Shown: piece by piece, positions 35,479-43,384 of the stretch
How the letters are laid out: the number at the start of each line of letters is the position of its first letter
Numbering within the stretch: position 1 is the stretch's first letter
Origin: UBA8079 sp049601915
GTDB lineage: Bacteria; Pseudomonadota; Alphaproteobacteria; UBA6615
Direction: 5' to 3'
DNA length: 64,000 nucleotides
Assembly (NCBI GenBank): GCA_049601915.1
Contig: JBMYRB010000002.1
Span: 310,001-374,000 of the forward strand
Notes under the pieces: generated by a model
Seen by the model: only the letters and a program-made list of their open reading frames with translations
Databases searched by the model: none
What the model was told of the DNA's origin: nothing
Position numbers and translations under genes: made by a program

Positions 35479-37401
35479 TTGAGCGAAAACAGCAAGACAC
35501 CACTTCTCGATACCGTCCGGATTCCGGCGGATATGGTGGATTTTACGCCCGACCAGCTCAAGCAGCTGGCCGACGAGCTTCGCCAAGAGACGATCGATGC
35601 CGTGTCGATCACCGGCGGTCATCTGGGGGCGGGGCTGGGTGTTGTGGAGTTGACGGTCGCCCTCCACCATGTTTTTGAAACACCCTGCGACCGGCTGATC
35701 TGGGATGTCAGCCACCAATGTTATCCTCACAAGATCCTGACCGACCGCCGCGACCGCATCCGCACGCTGCGCCAGGGTGGCGGCCTGTCCGGCTTCACCC
35801 GCCGGGTGGAGAGCGAATACGATCCGTTCGGTGCCGCGCATAGTTCCACCTCGATCTCTGCCGGGCTGGGGATGGCTGTGGCGCGAGATCTCGCGGGAGA
35901 CGACAACAATGTTGTCGCCGTCATCGGCGACGGCTCTATGAGTGCCGGCATGGCCTATGAGGCGATGAACAATGCGGGCTCGATGGATTCACGCCTCGTC
36001 GTGGTGTTGAACGACAACGACATGTCGATCGCCCCGGCGGTCGGCGCCATGAGTGCCTATCTCTCGCGTCTGATCTCGTCGAAGAGCTACCGGTCCCTGC
36101 GCCGGGTCGCCAAGGACATGGCGCACCGGTTCCCGAAAAGCTTCGAGGAGGCGGCACGCCGGGCCGAGGAATATGCCCGCGGGTTCGTGACCGGCGGGAC
36201 GTTGTTCGAGGAGATGGGCTTCTACTATATAGGCCCGATCGACGGTCACAACATCGACCATCTGCTGCCGGTGCTGAAGAATGTGCGCGACAGCAAGCAG
36301 GATGCGCCTGTGCTGGTCCATGTCGTCACCCAGAAGGGCCGGGGCTTCGAATCCGACAAGGGCGGCGACGAGAAATACCACGCCGTGTCGAAGTTCGACG
36401 TAGTCACCGGCGCCCAGGTGAAGGCGAAGTCGAACGCGCCGAGCTACACCAAGGTGTTTGCCGAAAGCCTCGTCAAGGAAGCGGAGACGGACGACAAGAT
36501 CGTCGCGGTGACCGCAGCGATGCCGTCGGGCACGGGCCTGGATATCTTCGGTAACGTGTTTCCCGATCGCTGCTTCGATGTGGCGATTGCCGAACAGCAC
36601 GGCGTGACATTTGCCGCCGGCCTCGCCTCGGAAGGCTACAAGCCCTTTGTCGCGATCTATTCCACCTTCCTCCAGCGCGGTTACGACCAGGTCGTTCACG
36701 ACGTGGCCATCCAGCAGCTGCCGGTGCGTTTCGCGATTGACCGTGCGGGCCTGGTAGGTGCCGATGGTGCCACCCATCATGGTTCCTTCGATGTCGCCTA
36801 TCTGGGCTGTTTACCGGGGTTTGTCCTGATGGCCGCGGCCGATGAGGCCGAGCTGGTGGACATGGTTGCGACCGCGGCGGCGATCGATGACCGCCCCTCG
36901 GCATTCCGCTATCCACGCGGCGAGGGTGTCGGTGTCGAAATGCCCGAACGTAGCCAACCGCTTGAGATCGGCAGGGGCCGGGTCCTGCGCGAGGGCACGA
37001 GCGTGGCGTTGCTTTCCTACGGTGGGCGCCTGCAGGAATGCCTGCGCGCCGCAGAAGACCTTGCCAGCCATGGACTGAGTGCAACTGTCGCCGATGCGCG
37101 TTTTGCCAAGCCGCTGGATACAGACCTGCTGCACCGACTGGCGCGCGAGCATGAGGTGCTGATCACGTTGGAGGAGGGCTCAATCGGCGGCTTCGCCACC
37201 CAGGTAATGACCAACCTCGCCAACTCGGGCTTGCTCGACGGCGGTCTCAAGTTCCGCCCGATGACATTGCCGGATATCTTCATAGACCACGAAAAACCGG
37301 AAGTTCAGTACGAACAGGCAGGCCTCACCGCCGCGGGGATCGTCACCAAGGTCCTGTGCGCGCTGGGACGCGAGGAAGAAGCGACCGGCGTCCGTGCCTA
37401 G
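35479..37401 (+). CDS. dxs: 1-deoxy-D-xylulose-5-phosphate synthase
   Basis: 640 residues, normal length, TTG start. It makes DXP from pyruvate and glyceraldehyde-3-phosphate with ThDP, the first and often rate-limiting step of the MEP pathway. GGHLGAGLG and SHQCYPHKIL are close to the ThDP and substrate sites, GDGSMSAGMAYEAMNN is the ThDP/Mg motif and the His of GATHHGSFD lies in the transketolase-like middle domain. The C-terminal domain is complete. Confidence 0.96.
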   Translation: MSENSKTPLLDTVRIPADMVDFTPDQLKQLADELRQETIDAVSITGGHLGAGLGVVELTVALHHVFETPCDRLIWDVSHQCYPHKILTDRRDRIRTLRQGGGLSGFTRRVESEYDPFGAAHSSTSISAGLGMAVARDLAGDDNNVVAVIGDGSMSAGMAYEAMNNAGSMDSRLVVVLNDNDMSIAPAVGAMSAYLSRLISSKSYRSLRRVAKDMAHRFPKSFEEAARRAEEYARGFVTGGTLFEEMGFYYIGPIDGHNIDHLLPVLKNVRDSKQDAPVLVHVVTQKGRGFESDKGGDEKYHAVSKFDVVTGAQVKAKSNAPSYTKVFAESLVKEAETDDKIVAVTAAMPSGTGLDIFGNVFPDRCFDVAIAEQHGVTFAAGLASEGYKPFVAIYSTFLQRGYDQVVHDVAIQQLPVRFAIDRAGLVGADGATHHGSFDVAYLGCLPGFVLMAAADEAELVDMVATAAAIDDRPSAFRYPRGEGVGVEMPERSQPLEIGRGRVLREGTSVALLSYGGRLQECLRAAEDLASHGLSATVADARFAKPLDTDLLHRLAREHEVLITLEEGSIGGFATQVMTNLANSGLLDGGLKFRPMTLPDIFIDHEKPEVQYEQAGLTAAGIVTKVLCALGREEEATGVRA

Positions 37402-37507
37402 CCGTCGTCCTGCGGCGCTGGACCTGTAGACCTGCCGTGGGTATCAATTCCGCCAACAACAGTTCGAACATGCGCCCGCCGGCGGTGCAACTGCTTTGGA
37501 GAGCACC

Positions 37508-38695
37508 ATGAGTGAACCGTTCGTAGTCAATGAAATGCAGGAAGCGATTCTGGATTCGGTCCGGCGCTTCGTGACTGATGAGATCCTGCCGGTGGCGGGT
37601 GATCTCGATGCCAACGCCGACCCGGAGGAGAGTTTTTCCTGGGAGATTGTGGAGAAGGCGGACGGGGCGGGCATCCGTACCATGACCCTGCCGGAGGAAT
37701 GGGGCGGGATCGCCGCGGATTACCTCACCACGGGCATGGTCGTCGAGGAGCTGGCCAAGGGTGACATCGGCATCTCAGTCGTGATGGCCCAGACCCTGAA
37801 GATCGCACAAATCATGATGGAGGCCCTGTCGGAGGACCAGCAGCAGCGCTTCATCCCGCGCTTCCGCGATGATCCGCGAGGCCTGCTGGCCATCGGCATC
37901 ACCGAGCCCGAGAACGGCTCCAACTATTTCGTCCATGGGGACTGGTCGTTCAACACGCGGGCCGAGAAGGTCGATGGCGGCTGGAAGATCAACGGCATGA
38001 AGCATTTCGTGTCGAACTCGAACCGCGCCAACGTCTTCCTGCTATTTGTGCAGACCGAGAAGGACAAGGATCTGTTTAGCGGCAGCACCTGTTTCATCCT
38101 GTCGAACGAGACCCCGGGTTTCTCCCTCGGCCAGGTCCATAACAAGATGGGTGAGCGGCTCGCCAACAACGCCGAGATGATCTTCCAGGATTGTTTCGTG
38201 CCCGACGCCGACGTAGTCGGCGAGGTCGGCAACGGATTCCAGATTCTGGCGGACTTCTTCCCGGCCAGCAACGCCTATGCCGGCGCGTCCGTGCTCGGCA
38301 ACGCCGTAGCGACCTACGAGATGACGCTCGAATGGGCGAAGAACCGCATCCAGGGCGGCAAGCCGCTGATCGAGCATGACGGCATCCGCACCCAGCTGGC
38401 CGAGATGCACATGATGCTCGACGTGGCCCGGACCTATATTCGCAAAGCCACCTGGGCGGCCGACAACCGGGAGACCGTGCCGTGGGATCCCGCACTCGGC
38501 GCGCTACCGAAGATCTATGCCTCGCAGATCGGCTGGCAGATCGCGACCTGGGCCATGGAGATCCATGGCGGCAGCGGTTTCATGAAGGAGATCGGGCTGG
38601 AGAAGCGCGTCCGCGATGCGGCGGCGTTCCTGCATTCCGACGGTGTCAACCGGACCCTGTTCCTGAAGGCGGCCGACTACCTCTACAAGGACTAG
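37508..38695 (+). CDS. Acyl-CoA dehydrogenase
   Basis: 395 residues with the N-terminal, middle (ITEPENGSNYF, FAD site) and C-terminal domains of the family. GDLDANADPEESFSWEI begins the first helices; FVSNSNRANVFLLFVQTEK lies in the middle barrel; GGSGFMKEIGLEKRVRDA is the FAD-binding end. The position of the catalytic Glu of medium-chain enzymes (EGT) reads SDG here, so the base may lie elsewhere as in isovaleryl-CoA dehydrogenase, or the enzyme may be unusual. ATG 37508 follows GGAGA; the TTG at 37496 is an alternative. Confidence 0.9.
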   Translation: MSEPFVVNEMQEAILDSVRRFVTDEILPVAGDLDANADPEESFSWEIVEKADGAGIRTMTLPEEWGGIAADYLTTGMVVEELAKGDIGISVVMAQTLKIAQIMMEALSEDQQQRFIPRFRDDPRGLLAIGITEPENGSNYFVHGDWSFNTRAEKVDGGWKINGMKHFVSNSNRANVFLLFVQTEKDKDLFSGSTCFILSNETPGFSLGQVHNKMGERLANNAEMIFQDCFVPDADVVGEVGNGFQILADFFPASNAYAGASVLGNAVATYEMTLEWAKNRIQGGKPLIEHDGIRTQLAEMHMMLDVARTYIRKATWAADNRETVPWDPALGALPKIYASQIGWQIATWAMEIHGGSGFMKEIGLEKRVRDAAAFLHSDGVNRTLFLKAADYLYKD

Positions 38696-38720
38696 CCCGC
38701 CTAAGGGTCAGTCCGATCGG

Positions 38721-38882
38721 TTATTTCGCCGGTTTCCCGCGCTTCTTTTCGTCGTCGGCTCGCTTCATCAGGCCCTTCTTCTCGCCTTCGCCGCGTTCCA
38801 TGGTGTTGTCACGGCCGGTGGTACGCTCATCCTTGCGTTCCATCGCATCGCGCGCCTTGTCGGCGGCCTTCTCCTCGGACAT
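38721..38882 (-). CDS. Very small charged protein
   Basis: 53 residues from ATG 38882 (MSEEKAADKARDAMERKDER) ending KKRGKPAK. It is almost entirely Lys, Arg, Glu, Asp and Ala, with no hydrophobic core, like small disordered or stress-type proteins. It is convergent with the acyl-CoA dehydrogenase gene and divergent from the next gene. The biased composition could also come from chance in GC-rich DNA. Confidence 0.4.
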   Translation of the reverse strand: MSEEKAADKARDAMERKDERTTGRDNTMERGEGEKKGLMKRADDEKKRGKPAK

Positions 38883-38918
38883 TACTTTTCCGGGTTTGCC
38901 CTTCGCTGTGTTTGCGCC

Positions 38919-39392
38919 ATGGCGTTCGATGCACACAAGGCCGGACTGGCAAGACGCCGCATTGACTTGGCGTTCGGCGGGGTCGTACCGCCGGATGATG
39001 GCCAGCTGCTGCATCCGCGCTGTATCGATGACGGCGACATTGCCGACTTCTATGGCCAGCCCGACATCCACACGTTGTCCGATGGGTTCCTGATTCGAAA
39101 CTACGCCGTGCCGTCCTTCTTCAGCGCCGAGGCGTTTCGCTACTACATGCCCGTATTTATGCGCTGGTCCCTGGCCAATCCCGGCAGCGTTCCCTATGTG
39201 GTCGAAAGCAGTGTGCGCGCATTCGACCCGGGCCCGGCTGGGAATTCGCTGCGGGATTTTCAGATATCGAAGTTTGTTCTGTTCGACGACGCGCAAGGAC
39301 ACGCCGTCGTTCTGTTTCTCGAGGCCTTCGAGCAAGACACCGACCTCGGACCTGTCGCCGCGTCGGCGTTGGCGCATCACTGGCAGGTCTAA
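38919..39392 (+). CDS. Uncharacterised protein resembling the DUF6714 group
   Basis: 157 residues, no signal and no membrane span. PSFFSAEAFRYYMPVFMRWSL and FDPG..GN are characteristic of small proteins sometimes grouped as DUF6714; their function is unknown. The acidic motif ESSVRAFDP lies mid-protein and FLEAFEQDTDL near the end. The ATG at 38919 has no strong ribosome site. Confidence 0.65.
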   Translation: MAFDAHKAGLARRRIDLAFGGVVPPDDGQLLHPRCIDDGDIADFYGQPDIHTLSDGFLIRNYAVPSFFSAEAFRYYMPVFMRWSLANPGSVPYVVESSVRAFDPGPAGNSLRDFQISKFVLFDDAQGHAVVLFLEAFEQDTDLGPVAASALAHHWQV

Positions 39393-39396
39393 CGGC

Positions 39397-40569
39397 CTAG
39401 AGCGGAAAATCGTGGGGCAGGACCACGTGATCGCGGGTGATGTCCGCCAAGTCGGTCAGGGCCAGCACACCCATGGTCCGGCGTAGCTCTGCATGGAGAA
39501 TTTCCAGGGCCCGGGTCGCACCGGGCTCGCCGCCGGCCGAGACGCCGTAAAGTGTAGCCCGGCCGATGATCACCGCGTCGGCCCCCAGCGCCAGGCCTTT
39601 CAGGACGTCGGACCCGCGCCGGAAACCGGAATCGACGATCACGGTCATCTTGTCACCCACCTCGCGAACGACGGAGGGCAGCACGTCGATGGGCGCCAGC
39701 GCCGCATCGGACGAAATGCCCCCATGGTTGGAGATCACGACCGCATCCACGCCATATTCGGCGCATCTGGCGGCGTCGTCGGCATGGAGGACGCCCTTCA
39801 CCACCAGCTTGCGGGGCCACATGTCTCTTATCCGCCTCAAAAACTCCCAATCCAGCGTGTCGTTTTTGAACAGGAAGTCGCGCACGCCGGTCGACGACAG
39901 GCCCTCGGGCATGTCGATGTTGTGGTAGCGGGGCAGGTGGCCGTCGGCCATCAGGTAGCGGCCCACGGTGCCGAACAGCCAGCGGGGGTGGGTCACCAGG
40001 TCGGCGATGTTCCGCGGAGTCAGGCGCACGGGCATGGTGGTGCCGTTGCGCACGTCGAATTCGCGGTTATAGGGAATGGTGGAATCGACGGTCAGCACCA
40101 GCGCCTCGAAGCCCGCCGCCTCGGCGCGGGGCACGGCCTTCAGAGAGGCCTCCATGTCGCGCCAGACATACAGGTGATACCAGAGCCGCCCGCCGCCGCT
40201 ATTCTCGACGATCTGCTCCATCGGCGTGTTCGATGTGCTGGCCACCGTGAACGGAATGCCCGCCTTGGCCGCCGCCTGGGCGAGCGCCGTCTCGCCCCGG
40301 TACCAGACGAAGCCCGCCGGGCCCGTTGGCCCGATCACCACGGGCATGTCGATGGGCTTGCCGAACAGAGTGGAGCGAGTGTGCCTTGAAGACGTGTCGT
40401 TGAGAACGCGCGAGCGCAGCTTGATCCGCTCGAGCGCGTCCCGGTTATGGCGCAGCGCCACGTCGTCTTCCGAGCCCCGGTCACAGAATTCGAACAGCCC
40501 CTTGGTCAGGCGCTTCTTGGCGAGCAGGCGGAGGTCTTCGATGTTGAGGGCGGCGGAGACTGGGGGCAT
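39397..40569 (-). CDS. FMN-dependent alpha-hydroxy-acid oxidase/dehydrogenase (LldD-like)
   Basis: 390-residue TIM barrel. The catalytic His282 is in SNHGG, Lys258 in VVKGVLHADD binds FMN, Tyr134 in WYHLYV and Asp162 in LTVDST are family residues. The Arg that normally follows HGG and binds the substrate carboxylate is Ile285 (HGGISSD in place of HGGRQLD), so the substrate or binding mode may differ from lactate, glycolate or mandelate. It is followed 9 nt on, on the same strand, by the minus-strand dehydrogenase gene just upstream of it. Confidence 0.87.
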   Translation of the reverse strand: MPPVSAALNIEDLRLLAKKRLTKGLFEFCDRGSEDDVALRHNRDALERIKLRSRVLNDTSSRHTRSTLFGKPIDMPVVIGPTGPAGFVWYRGETALAQAAAKAGIPFTVASTSNTPMEQIVENSGGGRLWYHLYVWRDMEASLKAVPRAEAAGFEALVLTVDSTIPYNREFDVRNGTTMPVRLTPRNIADLVTHPRWLFGTVGRYLMADGHLPRYHNIDMPEGLSSTGVRDFLFKNDTLDWEFLRRIRDMWPRKLVVKGVLHADDAARCAEYGVDAVVISNHGGISSDAALAPIDVLPSVVREVGDKMTVIVDSGFRRGSDVLKGLALGADAVIIGRATLYGVSAGGEPGATRALEILHAELRRTMGVLALTDLADITRDHVVLPHDFPL

Positions 40570-40578
40570 GGGGCGGGC

Positions 40579-41499
40579 CTACTTATCCATCGGCACGTCG
40601 TCGATGCCCTCGCGTTCCTCAAGGCCGGCCATGCCACGCATGATCTCGTAGAAGGCGACCGTGTCCTTCTGGCCGTAGCCCTTCTCCAGTGCGGCCTGCA
40701 TGATCTGGGAATAGACCTGGATCATCATGGTTGGTGCGCCGAGGGCCCGGCCCATGTCCATCATCAGGCGCGAGTCTTTCAGGCTGATCGCCACCTTGCC
40801 CTGCTGGGAATAGTCCGCGTCGATCATCTTCGGGCCCTTGTCGACCATGGTCTTGGAGCTGCACGCCCCGTCCTGGATTACCGACAGGAGGTTGCCCGAA
40901 TCGAGCCCGGCCTTCTCGCCAAGCAGCATCCCCTCGGCCATGGCCAGCCGGTTGCCCGCCAGGATCAGGTTGATGATCAGCTTGGTGCGCGCGCCCGAGC
41001 CCGAGGGACCCATGAAGTAGGCCGCCCGCGAGAAGCTGGCGAAGGCCCCGCGGCAGGCCTCGAAGTCTTCCTCCTCGCCGCCGGCGATAACCACCAGGTC
41101 GCCCGCCTGGGCCATCGTCGAGGTGCCGGATACGGCGGAGTCGAGATAACGAATGCCCATTTCCTTGAGCTCGGCCGCCGTGCGTTCGCTGTCCTCGGGG
41201 CGCGCGGTGGTCGTGTCCATGACGATGAGGTTTTCCTCGGCGCCGGCCGCGAGCCCGCTGCCTTCCTCGAAGATGACCGAACGCGCAATGTCGCTGGTGG
41301 GCACGGACACGATCACCCGGTCCACGCCCTTGGCGGCGGCGGCCGGCGTGTCGGCGGGGTGGCCGCCGGCCTCGGCCAGCTGGTCCATGCGGGCGGGGTC
41401 CACATCGAAGCCCTGCACGATGAACTGGCGTTCGTGCATGTTCTTGATGAAGGCTTGGCCCATCAGGCCCATGCCCACCAGTCCGATACGTTGCTTCAT
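40579..41499 (-). CDS. 3-hydroxyisobutyrate-dehydrogenase-family protein
   Basis: 306 residues. N-terminal Rossmann motif IGLVGMGLMGQAF; signature DSAVSGTSTMAQAGDL near residue 120; catalytic Lys region GSGARTKLIINLILAG with the K-x3-N pair. The family oxidises beta-hydroxyacids such as 3-hydroxyisobutyrate, tartronate semialdehyde or serine. It is upstream of the hydroxyacid oxidase gene with a 9-nt gap, so both probably form one transcript and act on hydroxyacids; this is inference. Confidence 0.9.
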   Translation of the reverse strand: MKQRIGLVGMGLMGQAFIKNMHERQFIVQGFDVDPARMDQLAEAGGHPADTPAAAAKGVDRVIVSVPTSDIARSVIFEEGSGLAAGAEENLIVMDTTTARPEDSERTAAELKEMGIRYLDSAVSGTSTMAQAGDLVVIAGGEEEDFEACRGAFASFSRAAYFMGPSGSGARTKLIINLILAGNRLAMAEGMLLGEKAGLDSGNLLSVIQDGACSSKTMVDKGPKMIDADYSQQGKVAISLKDSRLMMDMGRALGAPTMMIQVYSQIMQAALEKGYGQKDTVAFYEIMRGMAGLEEREGIDDVPMDK

Positions 41500-41569
41500 G
41501 AAATGTCTCCCGGAGATGTCTGTTTTGTTGTTGGCCGTGATCTTAGCGCGAGATGAACCGGACCAACAC

Positions 41570-41643
41570 CGTCATGCCCGGACTTGATTTGGGCATCTCC
41601 CCCGAAACCGCGTCGAGATACGCGGTCAAGCCCGCGTATGACG
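41570..41643. repeat. Dispersed imperfect palindrome, family 1
   Basis: The left arm CGTCATGCCCGGACTTGATT (41570 on) and the reverse complement of the right arm (ending GTATGACG at 41643) agree at about three quarters of 29 positions. Similar 'CGTCATGCCCGG' elements are widespread in alphaproteobacterial intergenic DNA. It lies between the HIBADH-like and LysR genes. Confidence 0.7.
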
Positions 41644-41648
41644 GTAAC

Positions 41649-42563
41649 CTATTGCGCCTGTTGCCAGGTCCCGTCGTCGATCCGGCCTTGTGCGATTTCG
41701 TGCAGCAGCTCGGTCAGGGCGCGCACTTCCGGCGCGTCCGCCCGGGTGCGGCTGACCGCGAGCGACCAGGCGAGGGTGGCCCCCGCGATCGGCGCGGCGC
41801 TCATACGGCCCGCGTTTAGCTCCTGCTGCGCAGCACTCCTGGGCAGCACCGTGTGGCCGTGGCCCCGGCGCACCATCTCGAAGGTGAGGGGCTGGCCTTC
41901 CATCTCCATCGCCGGGTTGAGGGACAGGCCGTGCTGACCAAGCAGGTTTTCGATTCTCCTCCGCACGTGGTTCGCAGCATCGAGCATGATTATCGGTGCG
42001 GCTGCGAGGTCGTCCAGCGACACCGGCTCGTCAAGAGACAGGCCGGCCTCGCGCGGGCCGACCAGGCAGATGTCTTCGGCGACCAGCGGGGTCAGCGCCA
42101 CGCCGGGCATGGCACCGGGCTCTATCAGGATGGCCGCGTCGAGCTGGCCGTCGTGGCATAGCGCCTCGATTACATGGCCGACCGCCTCGTGCACCCGCAG
42201 GAAAACGTTGGGATAGAGTGCTCGGTATGCCGCGACCGCGTCGGCCGACAGCACATAGAACATCGAGGTCGGCAGGCCCAGGGCCACAGTTCCGCTGGGG
42301 TCCTGTGCCGTCGCGGAGACTTCCGAGCGGGCCTGCTCGAGTGCTGCCAGAATGGCGCGGGCATGGTCGCGAAACAGCAGGCCGGCCTCGGTTAGGGTGA
42401 CGCCGCGCCGGTGCCGGACGAACAGTTGCGCGCCGACATCGGCCTCCAGCAGCGCGATCTGCCGGCTGAGCGCGGGTTGGGCGATGTTCAGTTCAGCGGC
42501 GGCGTGACCGAGCTTGCCGGCCTGGGCGACCCGCAGGAAATTCTGCAGCACACGGGTTTCCAT
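41649..42563 (-). CDS. LysR-family transcriptional regulator
   Basis: 304 residues from ATG 42563 (METRVLQNFLRVAQAGKLG). The N-terminal winged helix has AAAELNIAQPALSRQIALLE (recognition helix) and GAQLFVRHRRGVTLTEAG. The C-terminal effector domain has two periplasmic-binding-protein-like halves. Probably controls the divergent hydrolase-hyuAB operon, 104 bp away, as is usual for divergently placed LysR genes. A start at 42584 (MLISEVI) is less likely. Confidence 0.92.
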   Translation of the reverse strand: METRVLQNFLRVAQAGKLGHAAAELNIAQPALSRQIALLEADVGAQLFVRHRRGVTLTEAGLLFRDHARAILAALEQARSEVSATAQDPSGTVALGLPTSMFYVLSADAVAAYRALYPNVFLRVHEAVGHVIEALCHDGQLDAAILIEPGAMPGVALTPLVAEDICLVGPREAGLSLDEPVSLDDLAAAPIIMLDAANHVRRRIENLLGQHGLSLNPAMEMEGQPLTFEMVRRGHGHTVLPRSAAQQELNAGRMSAAPIAGATLAWSLAVSRTRADAPEVRALTELLHEIAQGRIDDGTWQQAQ

Positions 42564-42572
42564 GATCACCTC

Positions 42573-42626
42573 AGATATCAGCATTTTCTATTAATACCAT
42601 GCCTAACATATTCTATTGCGATATCT
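42573..42626. promoter_or_regulatory. Divergent control region with LysR-type sites
   Basis: AGATATC at 42573-42579 and GATATCT at 42620-42626 are inverted copies, and TTCTATT is directly repeated at 42586 and 42611, 25 bp apart. The DNA is AT-rich relative to its surroundings. This suits LysR half-sites and the two divergent promoters. Confidence 0.4.
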
Positions 42627-42666
42627 CAGCTGTGCATAGACTGGGCCTGGAGAAAGGGAGCCCGTC

Positions 42667-43371
42667 ATGACGGCATCCACGCAAAACCTGGTTCTGGTGC
42701 CGGGGCTGATCTGCGACGAGGAAGTCTGGGCCTATCCGCGTGCGCATCTCGCGGACGTGGCGGACATCACCTATGCGCCCGCCGACGAGACCGACACCAT
42801 GCAGGGACTCGCCGAGGCGGTCCTCGATCTCGCCCCCAAAACATTCGCCATCGCCGGTTTTTCCATGGGCGGCTATGTGGCGCTCGAGGTCTTGCGCCAG
42901 GCGTCCCAACGCGTCGAACGGATTGCGCTGCTCGATACCTCCTCGCGCGCCGACACGCCGGAGAAGACGGCGGGCCGCGAGGCGGCCATCGCCGATTGCG
43001 AGGAAGACCGCTTTGACGACCTCCTTGACCGTTTCGTGCCCCAGCTGCTGCACCCGGATTGCCATGACGACCCGTTGTTTGCGCGGGTGCAGGCCATGGG
43101 CCGGCGCGTCGGACCGGATCTGTTCGCCGACCGGCACCGGGCCATGCAAACCCGGGAAGATTCCCGCGAGCTTCTGCAGGGCACCGATATCCCCGTGCGC
43201 GCCATCGTCGGCCGGTCGGACGCGCTGACGAGCGTCAAGGAACATCAGGAAATTGCCGATCTGGCGCCCCGCGGGCGCCTTTCCATCGTCGAGGATTGCG
43301 GCCACATGCCGCCCCTCGAACGCCCCCAGGCCGCCGCCGCGCTGTTGCGCGACTGGCTGCTCTACGACTGA
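42667..43371 (+). CDS. Alpha/beta-hydrolase
   Basis: 234 residues. The nucleophile elbow is GFSMGG with Ser66, the oxyanion region is VPGLICDEEVW near residue 11, the acidic residue is Asp in VGRSDALTS, and the base is His in EDCGHMPPLE. Its small size and motifs fit esterases or C-C/amide hydrolases; the substrate is unknown. It lies 13 nt before hyuA, so a role in hydantoinase-linked catabolism is plausible. Confidence 0.88.
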   Translation: MTASTQNLVLVPGLICDEEVWAYPRAHLADVADITYAPADETDTMQGLAEAVLDLAPKTFAIAGFSMGGYVALEVLRQASQRVERIALLDTSSRADTPEKTAGREAAIADCEEDRFDDLLDRFVPQLLHPDCHDDPLFARVQAMGRRVGPDLFADRHRAMQTREDSRELLQGTDIPVRAIVGRSDALTSVKEHQEIADLAPRGRLSIVEDCGHMPPLERPQAAAALLRDWLLYD

Positions 43372-43384
43372 CGGAACGAAACTC

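Noticed and set aside
9772..40569. MdlC-like and hydroxyacid-oxidase genes as one mandelate pathway
   Set aside because: They are about 28 kb apart, and the oxidase lacks the substrate Arg. No operon link.
40447..41556. 369-codon plus-strand frame
   Set aside because: Antisense to the HIBADH-like gene and the 5' end of the hydroxyacid oxidase gene.
43253..43384. In-frame extension of hyuA upstream of ATG 43385
   Set aside because: It overlaps the hydrolase in another frame and shows no similarity to the HyuA N-terminus.
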